Source of the DNA: Corallococcus sp.
GTDB lineage: Bacteria; Bacillota; Clostridia; Christensenellales; CAG-314
Direction: 5' to 3'
Assembly: GCA_023663205.1 (NCBI GenBank)
Contig: JAMPHX010000005.1
Span: forward strand, 1 to 41,021
DNA length: 41,021 bases
Under the pieces are notes generated by a model. The model saw only the letters and a program-made list of their open reading frames with translations, was not told where the DNA came from and did no database searches. Position numbers and translations under genes: made by a program. Shown piece by piece: positions 24,563 through 32,933 of this stretch. How positions within the stretch are numbered: position 1 is the stretch's first letter; the number at the start of each line of letters is the position of its first letter.

Positions 24563-26401
24563 TCAGTTACCTCCTATTCCTTTATCCAATGAAGCGCCCG
24601 TAAGTTTGTTTATAATAAACTGGAAGAGCAAAATCGTAAATATAATAATCAGGTTTATTCCGTTTGCAATGGGAACCGCTGCCGATTCTCCGAAAGTATT
24701 CCAATCCTGCAAAACAATCGTCAAAATTGTTCCGTTTGATATAAGCAGTACAAACAGCGTCATTTCTCTCATACAGGATATAAACGGAAGTAAATAACCG
24801 CTCATAAAACTTGATTTTTGTATGGGGAACAGCACCCTTGTCATGCGTTTCCACCAAGGAACGCCCATCATAATTGCCGCTTCCTCTATTTCTCCCGAAA
24901 GTTGCATCATAGCGTTGGTTCCGCTTCGGGAAGCAAACGGCATAAATTTTACTCCGCCTACTATCATCAACAATAAGAAAGTACCAAATTGACTTTCAAA
25001 TATCGTTGTGGACGATTTTACTGCAAGATATACCGCGCCGAAACAAAGAGCGGGTATCAAATACGGGACGAACGCCAAATTAGACATCCAAGTTGCAAGT
25101 TTGCTGCCGCGTTTGCGCGCTACGGCATAGCCGATAAGTATTCCGCAAGTTCCGGCTATAAACGCAACGACAAGCGACAAACCTATACTATAGCCGTATG
25201 CCTTCCAAATTTCCGCATTGTGGAATATTCCTCTACTGTCACCGTTAGGAACGCGTGACGCCAAACTGTCGGTTGTTGTCCAATAATACAAAGTCCATTG
25301 ACCGTTAGGACAAAAACTTTCAAGTGCGAAGGAAACAAGAGGAACTATTGCGATAAACAATGTAATAATAATCAAAATTATCGCAAGAGGTATCTTTGCC
25401 TTGCCGAGATTTACAAGGGAAACCTGACCGGATTTGCCCGTAACCGTAGTAAAGGATTTGCGTTTGCCGGTAAACCAATTGTTAAACATCATTATGGCAA
25501 TTGAAATTACCATTAACAAAATAGCCATTACGTTTCCTTTACCGACGTCATATGTTGTTCCGAGTGCTCCTTTCATTGCTATTGCTATATTTTTAGAATT
25601 TAAACTGCTATCGGCATTTAAATAAGTCGGTACCGTATAACTGCTCATACTGCTGGCAAAAACCAACAACACGGTGGAAATAAGCGCGGGCGCAACTATC
25701 GGCAAAGTAATCTTCCACAATATCTTGGCGCGCGACGTTTTGAGTACCGTTGCCGCTTCTTCCAAGTTGGCGTCCATATTACGCAATATGCCGCCTATCA
25801 GGATGTAGGCAAAGGGCGCATAGTGAATACCTAAACACATTGCCACCGGAAACCACCCGTAAACAAGCCACTGCGGTGCGCAAATACCCGTAATACGTTG
25901 CAGCATTCCTACCTGAGAAAGACCGGCTTTCAATTCTGTATTTTTGAAGAAATTTTCCCAGAACATGGCAATAGACCAACTGGGCATTACATAGGGAATT
26001 ACGAAAATTGTGGAAATAACTTTTTTGCAAGGAAGATTCGAACGGGTGATAAACCAAGCCACCGCGCCGCCTAATGCTACCGCAACTACACAAGCAATAA
26101 TAGATGTAAGCATAGACCAGCCCAATGGTTTCCAAAAGAAATTTTTGGAAAAGTTTTTTAAATCGGAATTCAATGTTTCCTTCCAATGATATCCCGTCCA
26201 AGACCAATACGGCTGACCGATATCGTTTACTTCGCCTACGTGAACTTTGACAGAACCTATAACAAGACTAATAAGAGGATATACTACCGTAACCCCTAAA
26301 ATAATCAAAAATACAATTGTAATTATATTGGCGGGTTTTGAAAAATACGATTTTAAATTATTTCCAAACTTCCGCATATTCGGTTTGCCTATATTTACCA
26401 T
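24563..26401 (-). CDS. Double-domain ABC permease (FbpB/AfuB type)
   Basis: One polypeptide carries two fused permease domains, so it replaces a heterodimer. Each half has its own EAA loop: EEAATVLKTSRAKILWKITLP and EEAAIMMGVPWWKRMTRVLFP. About 12 membrane helices are predicted over 612 residues. This layout is known from ferric-iron (FbpB), 2-aminoethylphosphonate and sugar-phosphate (AfuB) importers. I choose ATG 26401 because AGGAG lies 7 bp upstream; the open frame begins 17 codons earlier without a binding site. Partners: binding protein upstream, ATPase downstream. Confidence 0.88.
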   Translation of the reverse strand: MVNIGKPNMRKFGNNLKSYFSKPANIITIVFLIILGVTVVYPLISLVIGSVKVHVGEVNDIGQPYWSWTGYHWKETLNSDLKNFSKNFFWKPLGWSMLTSIIACVVAVALGGAVAWFITRSNLPCKKVISTIFVIPYVMPSWSIAMFWENFFKNTELKAGLSQVGMLQRITGICAPQWLVYGWFPVAMCLGIHYAPFAYILIGGILRNMDANLEEAATVLKTSRAKILWKITLPIVAPALISTVLLVFASSMSSYTVPTYLNADSSLNSKNIAIAMKGALGTTYDVGKGNVMAILLMVISIAIMMFNNWFTGKRKSFTTVTGKSGQVSLVNLGKAKIPLAIILIIITLFIAIVPLVSFALESFCPNGQWTLYYWTTTDSLASRVPNGDSRGIFHNAEIWKAYGYSIGLSLVVAFIAGTCGILIGYAVARKRGSKLATWMSNLAFVPYLIPALCFGAVYLAVKSSTTIFESQFGTFLLLMIVGGVKFMPFASRSGTNAMMQLSGEIEEAAIMMGVPWWKRMTRVLFPIQKSSFMSGYLLPFISCMREMTLFVLLISNGTILTIVLQDWNTFGESAAVPIANGINLIIIFTILLFQFIINKLTGASLDKGIGGN

Positions 26402-26424
26402 AAAATGCTCCTGTTTTACTACAA

Positions 26425-26452
26425 TTGCGGAGGGGGAAGTTCCCCTCCGCAA
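26425..26452 (-). promoter_or_regulatory. Intercistronic stem-loop between binding protein and permease
   Basis: Perfect 11-bp GC-rich stem (TTGCGGAGGGG arms) with a 6-base loop, no T-run following on the minus strand. Likely stabilises the binding-protein mRNA or attenuates reading into the permease. Confidence 0.6.
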
Positions 26453-26500
26453 AGTAAAATTTATTTGATTCTAACTTTCCGTGTAATACAATCGATTTGA

Positions 26501-27868
26501 TTACGCCATCTCGTTAGTAATGAAAGCACGGAATTCTCTGTTGATACTTTCTACATAAGAGGGATTTTCCATAATGGTTTTGTCATTCAAAAGATATCCG
26601 CTTTGCGGCGTAACCTTTGGATTGGCAGGATAATATCCCGCTTCGTTCCAACCTGCATGAAAACCTTCGTCAGTCAATGTGTATCTTGCAAGCAAGCAAG
26701 CAGTATACGGAAGACGCGTAGTTGCGGGAATGGTCATATAGAAACTGTAAGTAAATCCGTCAAAACCTTCAAGGTGATTGCCTTCTCCTACACCGGAAAC
26801 AAATATTTCTTCCGTCCATTCTCTTCCCGACGGATAACTCTTCATTTTGTTCAAACCGATTACGTATACTCTGCCGTATACAGCCTTGTTAAGGTCATAA
26901 TCCTTATCGCCTTCCACAGCCGTTCCGGGAAGAATTGTGCTACCTACCGTCGTATCGGATGAGTGTTGCGCTCCGTTTTCTTTAAGGTTAGCAAGGAATT
27001 CGTGAATAAAATAGTAACCGATATTATCGTAATCAGATTGCGCAACGTAATCCGTACCGAAATAGGATTTGTACGCTGTTGTCAATTTTGCAACGGAATC
27101 AGCGTTTGTCAACATTGCAAGGAAAGCATAGTTAATCGCTTCCACTGTCGGATTCTGGAAAGAAATACCTCTGGGCATCGCTTTTTTGCCGTCGGCGCCG
27201 TCTTTACCCGTCAATTGCCATACGTTTGTAAGTTCGACATCGGTAAATTCCTTTTTGTTATATAGGAACAATTTGTCTGCATATGCGCCTATAACCATAC
27301 CGTTGGCATCCTTAGAAACATTTACTTCTTCGTCTGCCTTGGGCGCATACGAATACAGATATTTTTGATCCACAAACGCTTTTACCTGCGCGCCTTGTTG
27401 AAGAAGCGCAAAGTCTGCCCAATAACTACCTTTTACAACCGTTTCTTGTACAGCCGTCAAAAGTTGACTGTCTTTAAGCGTGCTATGACTGTCGTTGAAA
27501 TTGAACCAATCATACTTTTTCTTGAATTCAGTCATAACTTTTTTCATGCCGCTTGTAGAATACTGTGCGTCAAAAATATTGCTTTGCGCTTTGAATTCCT
27601 TTTCGGCTGCCGCTTCGAGTTCGGTAAGAGTCATTTTTTCCGCGGCGGCGATTTTTTCCGCTACCGTTGTGGGTTCTACTACCGGAGGCGTTGTGCTGTG
27701 TCCTTGGCACTTTTCTTTACAAACTTCGTCTTTGCAGTCGGCGTCCGTACATTTTTGACATGTGGGGCAAACATGACCGCATACGTGAGGGTCGTTACAT
27801 GCCGTAAGAGCAAAAACCATTGTTAATACCATTACTACAACAATCAATGTAGAAAACAGTTTTTTCAT
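26501..27868 (-). CDS. ABC substrate-binding lipoprotein with Cys/His-rich N-terminal motif
   Basis: Extracellular solute-binding protein of the importer. The lipoprotein signal ends in LTAC (Cys24). Directly after it lies a dense Cys/His stretch (residues 28-57: H28, C30, H32, C34, C37, C40, C45, C50, C54, H57), suggestive of bound metal or disulfides. A helical linker (EKIAAAEKMTLTELEAAAEKEF) leads into an SBP fold typical of iron/sugar-phosphate/phosphonate binding proteins, with DWFNFNDS, YSYAPKAD, NVWQLTGKDG and the C-terminal NPKVTPQSGYLL. 455 residues. Ligand not readable from sequence. The gene follows the aldolase by 64 bp without a terminator, so it belongs to the same transcript. 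Confidence 0.82.
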   Translation of the reverse strand: MKKLFSTLIVVVMVLTMVFALTACNDPHVCGHVCPTCQKCTDADCKDEVCKEKCQGHSTTPPVVEPTTVAEKIAAAEKMTLTELEAAAEKEFKAQSNIFDAQYSTSGMKKVMTEFKKKYDWFNFNDSHSTLKDSQLLTAVQETVVKGSYWADFALLQQGAQVKAFVDQKYLYSYAPKADEEVNVSKDANGMVIGAYADKLFLYNKKEFTDVELTNVWQLTGKDGADGKKAMPRGISFQNPTVEAINYAFLAMLTNADSVAKLTTAYKSYFGTDYVAQSDYDNIGYYFIHEFLANLKENGAQHSSDTTVGSTILPGTAVEGDKDYDLNKAVYGRVYVIGLNKMKSYPSGREWTEEIFVSGVGEGNHLEGFDGFTYSFYMTIPATTRLPYTACLLARYTLTDEGFHAGWNEAGYYPANPKVTPQSGYLLNDKTIMENPSYVESINREFRAFITNEMA

Positions 27869-27932
27869 ATATGTTTCTCCTTTTGAAAATATATTTTATT
27901 TTACCGAATAAATCGGTTAAATACGTTGTTTA

Positions 27933-28862
27933 TTACGCCTTGTTTGCGCTGCCCATTACGTTTACCAATCTGTCGTACACAAGGTCGGCAACCGCTTGTT
28001 TGGCGGGATTTGCAAATGCCTTGATATCGAACTTATCGGGCATTTCCTCAAAGGTTTTGCGCAATTGACCGAGGTAACAAATACGCAGGTCGCTTGCGAC
28101 GTTTATTTTGCACACCGCTTTGGTTGCGGCAAGTTTGAGCATATCTTCGGGTATGCCTTTTGCTGCGGGCAGATTTCCGCCGTATTTGTTAAATACTTCC
28201 AATACCTTTTGCGGAACGGAGGACGCACCGTGAAGCACCAAAGGGAAATTTGGCAAACGCGATTGGATTTCTTCCAAGATATCGAACCGCAGTTGCGGTT
28301 TTTCGTCCGGTTTAAACTTGTATGCGCCGTGCGCCGTACCTATTGCTATTGCAAGACTGTCTATGCCCGTGGCGTTTACAAACTCTATTACGTCGTCGGG
28401 GTGAGTAAACAAGCCGTACTTGTCGTCTATCGACGCGTCGTCCTCTTTGCCTGTTATTACGCCAAGTTCGCTTTCCACAGATACGTTATACTTGTGCGCG
28501 TAATCGGCAACTTGCGCAGTAAGTTTTACATTGGTTTCGAAGTCGTAGGCGGAAGCGTCTATCATTACCGAAGTGAATCCTTCGTCTACGCACCGTTTGC
28601 ACAAATCAACGCTTTTGCCGTGGTCAAGGTGAAGCGCAACGGGTATTTTGCCGCTTTGCGCCGCAAGCGTTGCCGCTTCCTTTACAAATGGGGCGTCGTC
28701 TATCATACGACCGCTTATTGCCACTATTACGGGTGAATTTGCCCTTTCCGCGCCTTGCATAACCGCTGTCAAAATATCGACGTTATCGACGTTGAACGCG
28801 CCTATCGCATAACCTTCGCGGTACGCCTTTTGAAACATTTTGTCTGTATTTACAAGCGCCAT
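27933..28862 (-). CDS. Class II (zinc) fructose-bisphosphate or related ketose-bisphosphate aldolase
   Basis: Zn-dependent aldolase cleaving a ketose 1,6-bisphosphate to dihydroxyacetone phosphate and an aldehyde phosphate. Visible: AFNVDNVD near the N-terminus, catalytic Asp and zinc His in LDHG (80-82), zinc ligands H178 in GTAHG and H211 in LHGASS, and ESELGVITGKEDD (131-142), all classic class II signatures. At 309 residues the length is normal for the short (KbaY/GatY/FbaA type B) group, which also includes tagatose enzymes, so the exact sugar is open. Ribosome binding site GGAGG. It stands between an isomerase/epimerase gene and a transporter operon. Confidence 0.88.
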   Translation of the reverse strand: MALVNTDKMFQKAYREGYAIGAFNVDNVDILTAVMQGAERANSPVIVAISGRMIDDAPFVKEAATLAAQSGKIPVALHLDHGKSVDLCKRCVDEGFTSVMIDASAYDFETNVKLTAQVADYAHKYNVSVESELGVITGKEDDASIDDKYGLFTHPDDVIEFVNATGIDSLAIAIGTAHGAYKFKPDEKPQLRFDILEEIQSRLPNFPLVLHGASSVPQKVLEVFNKYGGNLPAAKGIPEDMLKLAATKAVCKINVASDLRICYLGQLRKTFEEMPDKFDIKAFANPAKQAVADLVYDRLVNVMGSANKA

Positions 28863-28883
28863 TTAAACCCTCCGAACGCCGTC

Positions 28884-29711
28884 TTATTCCGCCAAGCCGT
28901 GCCTTTTCATCAAATCCGTCAGACGCTCATACGACAGTTGCAGATATTCGTAAATATCGAGTTTGCCGTAATACGCGCTCGATTCGTTACAATAGGATTC
29001 CAAATTACAGCGCTCGGCATTGTATTTTTTCAGTTTTTCAAACACTTTGTCAAAATCGACGTTGCCTTCGCCTATCAAATGGTGCTGGTCGGGATGCCAT
29101 GTGACCGTCGCGCTTGCAGGACCCAAATTGTCGTGTATGTGCGTGGCAACCAGATTATCGCCGTATTTTGCAAGAGGGTCTTGATTGGGCGTGTAGCAAT
29201 TTGCGTGTCCGCTGTCGAAACAGTACCCTATGTTGGGACTTTTGACTCTTTGCAAAATGTAATCGTTGTAATCCAAAAACCGCGTGTTTTCAAGCGCAAT
29301 CGTTACGTTGTTGTCCTCTGCCGCTTCCAACATACGTTTGAAGTTTTCCACGCCCGTTCGATTGGGAGGAGGAGTTATCAATTTGCGCGTCAAGTGCAAT
29401 ACCAAGTTGCGTATACCGCGCTCGCCGAGGTCGCGGCACGCTTCGGCAAACTGTTTGACGTATGCCTCCGCGCGTTCGTCGCCGTACCACAGATAATCCG
29501 CATGCGTCGACGGAAAGTGCGCCGTAACTATGCCGAGTCCTATTTTGACGGCGGTATCGTACAAAGCGTATCTGCTGCCGTCGGTATCTTCGTATTCGTC
29601 GCCCCACCACAGCATTGTGTCGTCAAACCCGACGTCCCTTATTGCTTGCAATCTGTAAGCGGCAGGCAAATCGTAAAAACCGCATCTGAAATTTTGCCCT
29701 GTCTTTGCCAT
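28884..29711 (-). CDS. Sugar phosphate isomerase/epimerase (xylose isomerase-like TIM barrel)
   Basis: A 275-residue AP-endonuclease-2 superfamily barrel. Likely metal ligands: Glu in IALENT, Asp and His in YCFDSGHAN, His in THIHDN and the C-terminal Glu in CNLESYCN. The order of these motifs matches sugar isomerase/epimerase members rather than endonuclease IV. The substrate cannot be read. First gene of the transcript that continues into aldolase and transporter, 21 bp from the aldolase. Ribosome binding site GGAGG. Confidence 0.82.
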   Translation of the reverse strand: MAKTGQNFRCGFYDLPAAYRLQAIRDVGFDDTMLWWGDEYEDTDGSRYALYDTAVKIGLGIVTAHFPSTHADYLWYGDERAEAYVKQFAEACRDLGERGIRNLVLHLTRKLITPPPNRTGVENFKRMLEAAEDNNVTIALENTRFLDYNDYILQRVKSPNIGYCFDSGHANCYTPNQDPLAKYGDNLVATHIHDNLGPASATVTWHPDQHHLIGEGNVDFDKVFEKLKKYNAERCNLESYCNESSAYYGKLDIYEYLQLSYERLTDLMKRHGLAE

Positions 29712-29824
29712 TTTTCCTCCGCGCGGTCTGCTTTTGCAAAACGCTTCCGCAAAACTTTTGCCCGCGCAATTACGATTACGCCTATTTGCAACGGACTTAC
29801 TTTGCGCCGCATTGCGATACTGTG

Positions 29825-29863
29825 CAAAAACAAAAAACCGCGACTTAAACGCAAGCCGCAGTT
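29825..29863 (-). terminator. Terminator in the leader of the isomerase/aldolase/transporter operon
   Basis: On the minus strand: AACTGCG and GCTT arms pairing with AAGT and CGCGGTT (11 pairs, with G-U), 6-base loop, then TTTTTTG and a further T-run. About 140-175 nt after the promoter and about 115 nt before the first gene, so it either ends a small RNA or serves as an attenuator. Confidence 0.65.
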
Positions 29864-30009
29864 AAAAGCAGAATAGTTTTTTCTTTTACGGGAACGGCAA
29901 CTTCGCTTCTATGGCAACAGCGCCGCAACTCCGAACGACTGTGTTTAAGTTTTATTGAACGGGTATGCGCGTACGCGTAAAAACAGCCGTCCACTTTACT
30001 ATCGCGCAT

Positions 30010-30039
30010 ATTATACCCCCCCCGAAAAAAATTTGTCAA
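30010..30039 (-). promoter_or_regulatory. Sigma-A promoter with 8-G tract in the spacer
   Basis: On the minus strand: TTGACA at 30034-30039, 18-bp spacer, TATAAT at 30010-30015. Eight of the 18 spacer bases are one G run next to the -10 (C8 at 30016-30023 on the plus strand). It drives the 29711-22474 operon. One base lost would give the optimal 17 bp. Confidence 0.75.
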
Positions 30040-30361
30040 TACTTTTGAAAAATTAGTTGCAATGTTCATTTTTACATGCGCTTTACATAACGCAAAGGCG
30101 CAGTTTTCGGTAAATAACGCGCAAAAACGTATTGGAACATCAAATTACGCCGACAGTTTGCACAACAGCAAAAAAAAGAGGAAGCCGATTAAACGCGCGG
30201 GTATTCAATGCGCCTAATTACGTCTTTCTCTTTTAAAATTGCAATATTATTTTCGCTTACCCGTGTTGCGCCGTAAGATAAACGATTACCTTTACCGTGT
30301 CCTTTTACGTTTTGCCGTCACGGCGTATTTATTCTATGCTCCATTGCGCGCGCAGTTGCCG
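30040..30361. other. Intergenic region between the tail-like cassette and the isomerase operon
   Basis: About 320 bp with no gene or RNA that I can support. A short hairpin (TTGCCGC/GCGGCAA, 30356-30372) overlaps the stop of the minus-strand gene ending at 30362 but lacks a T-run. Confidence 0.4.
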
Positions 30362-30904
30362 CTAAGCGGCAAGCGCGTCTATTTGACTGCGCAACAGTTG
30401 CAAATACGAAACGGGCATTTGTTTGTCGTGTATCCGCTGAACCGCGTCTTTTTGCTCGGCAGTGAGCGTTACGGAATTGTTTGCAAGTATAAAAGTCAAA
30501 TACGCCACATGGTACAACCCCTTGGTCAAAGTTGTGCCGTCATCTATATTTGCAAGCACTTGTTCGTCAAAGTTAAGCGCTTTGTTTTGCACAATCCACC
30601 GCAACAATCTCACGTACTGCGCGCGCTTTTCCAAGACGCTGTATCTGTACGGAAAGCCTTGACTTACCAAGTTGCAGTCGTATTGGTAGGTTGTAACGTA
30701 ATGCTCGGCGTTTCGATGCGTGAAAGGACGCTCGAAGTTCATGTAACTGTCAAGGTTGGCTTTGGTTTTGTAAAAGCAATCCGCGCCGTTTTCGTATTTG
30801 TGAACAAAATAATCCTTGCTGTCGCCGTCGCACAATATTACGTAATCGGCGTCTTGCGCATTGCTTAGTCCCAGCAAACAACTGCCTGTAATAAACTTGT
30901 TCAT
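30362..30904 (-). CDS. Nucleotidyltransferase-like small protein of the tail-like cassette
   Basis: A 180-residue protein. The first 30 residues (MNKFITGSCLLGLSNAQDADYVILCDGD) resemble the start of DNA-polymerase-beta-type nucleotidyltransferases, where G-S-x-x-x-G is followed by an acidic D-x-D/D-Y strand; here only part of the acidic motif is visible. The rest is helical, with no other recognised motif. It is 10 bp downstream of the tail-fibre-like gene with a strong AGGAGG site, so it belongs to that operon. It may be an inactive relative or something different. Confidence 0.4.
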   Translation of the reverse strand: MNKFITGSCLLGLSNAQDADYVILCDGDSKDYFVHKYENGADCFYKTKANLDSYMNFERPFTHRNAEHYVTTYQYDCNLVSQGFPYRYSVLEKRAQYVRLLRWIVQNKALNFDEQVLANIDDGTTLTKGLYHVAYLTFILANNSVTLTAEQKDAVQRIHDKQMPVSYLQLLRSQIDALAA

Positions 30905-30914
30905 CAGCCCCTCC

Positions 30915-31586
30915 TTATGCGGTGTAAACGTACAGTATCAGATTTTCGCTCGCCGACGAGGACAGCGAAAGTTTCAGTTTGCCCGCATTTGCGTAAGCGG
31001 AGATTCCGAAGTCGCCTACCGCGCCGCGATTGCCAAAACCGACATACAGCGACGTACCGTAACTTGCTTTGTATATTGTACCTTTGAGAAACGCCGCTTC
31101 TATCGTGTACGACCAATTGCCGCCTGTGTTGCCCGTTATCTGCGCGGTAAAGTTGCCGTTTTCTTCTATGTCCGTTTCCGCAAACGCAGCGTAAAACCCG
31201 TTGGAGAGCGCCGCGGCAACGTCTATCGTGTAACTTTCCCCCGCGTGCAGCGTGACGGTTTGCATTTTGAGCGCGCCGCTGTATGTGCCCGTTACGCCGA
31301 AGATACTTACTCCGCTGCGTATGTTGCCCGCAGTCAAATCCGCGTCGCCGCTTACCGTTACGCTGGACAAACCGTCAAAACCGCTATCGGGCGTTACCGT
31401 TTGAACGGCGGATTTGGGCATTATCGATTTTGTTTGCAGTTGCGGTTGAACTGCCGTTTGTATGGATGCGATTTCGTCCGCGAAACTTTGCGGATTTATT
31501 TTGCGCGAGGAAGAATAACCCTTTTTTGTGCGGATTGCGTCGGCTTGCGCCGTCAAAAAATCCCTCAGATTGTTTGCTTTGCTCAT
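30915..31586 (-). CDS. Phage tail fibre-like protein
   Basis: A 223-residue protein with the layout of Clostridia phage tail proteins: an N-terminal LRDFLTAQADAIRTKKG with INPQSFADEIASI, then a connector VQTVTPDSGFDGLSSVTV and AGNIRSGVSIFGVTGTY (two sets common in tail/baseplate proteins). The C-terminal beta-rich domain (about 110-223) is Gly/Ala/Ser-rich and has no recognised enzyme motif, so it may be a binding head. It is 16 bp downstream of the BppU/collagen-like gene. No capsid, portal, terminase or integrase genes are in the window. Confidence 0.75.
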   Translation of the reverse strand: MSKANNLRDFLTAQADAIRTKKGYSSSRKINPQSFADEIASIQTAVQPQLQTKSIMPKSAVQTVTPDSGFDGLSSVTVSGDADLTAGNIRSGVSIFGVTGTYSGALKMQTVTLHAGESYTIDVAAALSNGFYAAFAETDIEENGNFTAQITGNTGGNWSYTIEAAFLKGTIYKASYGTSLYVGFGNRGAVGDFGISAYANAGKLKLSLSSSASENLILYVYTA

Positions 31587-31602
31587 AAATGTCTCCTTTG
31601 CG

Positions 31603-32520
31603 CTATACCGCAGTGTTCAGCGCAACGGTTATTGACGAAGCAATCGCGCTTTCGACGTCTGACAGCAATGCAAAAGTACCGCTTTTGTTGGGTATTTGAA
31701 TTTCTATTTGTTCGTCGTAATCGACGTTTACGTCCGCAAGAGTCAAGTTTACGCCCGATACGACATCCGCGCCTTGGTTTGCAAACATTATGCCCGCCCT
31801 GCCGTCGACGGTTTGTCCCGCGCAAAACTTTTGGGTTGCCGCAAATGTTTTTGTTTCTACTACCGTCTGCGGCGTGTTTAGCGTCAGCAAATGCGAAACG
31901 TCGGGCGCTTCGCCGACATCGCCTTTATCTCCTTTTTCGCCGCGCTCGCCCTTTTCGCCGGCCGGTCCGTCAAAATCTCCGCGCAGCGCCGCCTCGCGCA
32001 GTTCGCAAACTATTCCGTCGGTTTTGTCTATTGCTCCGTTTATGCCTTCGGCAAGACTTTGTATCTGCGCGCGCACTTCCTCCGCCTTTACGCGGTATTC
32101 TTCCAGTTGCGCAAAGTAATCGTAATACGGCGCGTCGACGTCGACTGCGCACACCGCTTCGTTAACGAAAAACGCGCTTTTGACGGATTTTACCGATTTG
32201 AACACCACCGCGCTATCCGACTTGCTGCGCGCGGTAAGTTGCACCGTAACAAGTCCCGCCTGCGCAAGCAATGCGTTGTCTATCGGATATGCCGCCGCAA
32301 GTTTACCGTCCAATGTCGGTTCAAAACTTAGCGTAGGCGATACATAGCGTTTGCCGCGCGGACAATCGAATTCCAAAGTAAAATTGTAATCGGCATATTC
32401 GCTGGGCACCGTGACGGTAATTTGCGTGGTTTTGTTTTCGCCTTGACTGAGCGGCGCACCTTCACTGAAAACAAGATGCTTATCGCAAGATAACTCAACT
32501 TGTAAATTAAATGGCGTCAT
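31603..32520 (-). CDS. Baseplate-upper-protein-like N-terminal domain with collagen-like repeat
   Basis: 305 residues. I take ATG 32520 (AGGAGG a few bases upstream); an in-frame ATG five codons earlier is upstream of that site. The N-terminal domain (FNLQVELSCDKHLVF, then TQITVTVPSEYADYNFTLEF) resembles BppU-type phage baseplate domains. A coiled-coil segment follows (YDYFAQLEEYRVKAEEVRAQ), then collagen-like Gly-X-Y triplets (GPAGEKGERGEKGDKG). The C-terminus ends in the tail-fibre pattern IEIQIPNKSGTFALLSDV, known from receptor-binding proteins. The protein is expected to form trimers. First gene of a three-gene cassette. Confidence 0.75.
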   Translation of the reverse strand: MTPFNLQVELSCDKHLVFSEGAPLSQGENKTTQITVTVPSEYADYNFTLEFDCPRGKRYVSPTLSFEPTLDGKLAAAYPIDNALLAQAGLVTVQLTARSKSDSAVVFKSVKSVKSAFFVNEAVCAVDVDAPYYDYFAQLEEYRVKAEEVRAQIQSLAEGINGAIDKTDGIVCELREAALRGDFDGPAGEKGERGEKGDKGDVGEAPDVSHLLTLNTPQTVVETKTFAATQKFCAGQTVDGRAGIMFANQGADVVSGVNLTLADVNVDYDEQIEIQIPNKSGTFALLSDVESAIASSITVALNTAV

Positions 32521-32697
32521 TTGCCTCCTCGGCACGTTTTCACCCCTTTATTATACCACGCGTAGCGCTTGTTTTTACCGCGCACTGCCAAAATAAACAC
32601 CGTGTAAAAATAACCTTAACATACATATTTTCGGTTATCGAACCGTGCGTATTGCCGCCGGGATAAAACAGGGCATAAAACCATCTGTTTAGACTTA

Positions 32698-32933
32698 TCA
32701 ATCAAACAACTTCGCGACAATGCCGTTTTCCAAATCCAAAATACAATACATATTGTCTATAACGTCAAATGTTTCTTCCGAATTGCGCCGTGCAGACTCC
32801 CCCCCCCAAAAAAACCGTCTGTAAACCATACGAAAGCAAAACCGTCAATATTTTTTGTTTCTAATGCAATTGTCTTATAACCCGATAACGATAAGTAATC
32901 CAAATCAACTTTTATTGATATTTTCTTTTTCAA
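32698..32933 (-). pseudogene. Gene remnant with a G9 homopolymer frameshift
   Basis: On the minus strand a frame from a possible TTG start at 32933 reads KISIKVDLDYLSLSGYKTI, ALETKNIDGFAFVWFTDGF and then enters T7G9. After the tract the protein-like sequence continues in another frame (ESARRNSEETFDVIDNMYC, ILDLENGIVAKLFD, stop at 32698). Adding one G or removing two would join both frames into about 78 residues. Its 5' part overlaps the end of the methyltransferase gene by 29 bp, so it is probably the tail of a gene cut by arrival of the methyltransferase unit. Family not recognised. Confidence 0.45.

Noticed and set aside
23155..26401. Calling the transporter a ferric iron importer
   Set aside because: The permease and ATPase class allows it, but linkage to an aldolase and a sugar isomerase argues for another substrate, so I left the ligand open.
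29864..30003. preQ1-like motif (AAAAAACTA) in the leader of the isomerase operon
   Set aside because: The short preQ1 hairpin and C-rich pseudoknot partner are missing in the required spacing, and the genes have no queuosine link.
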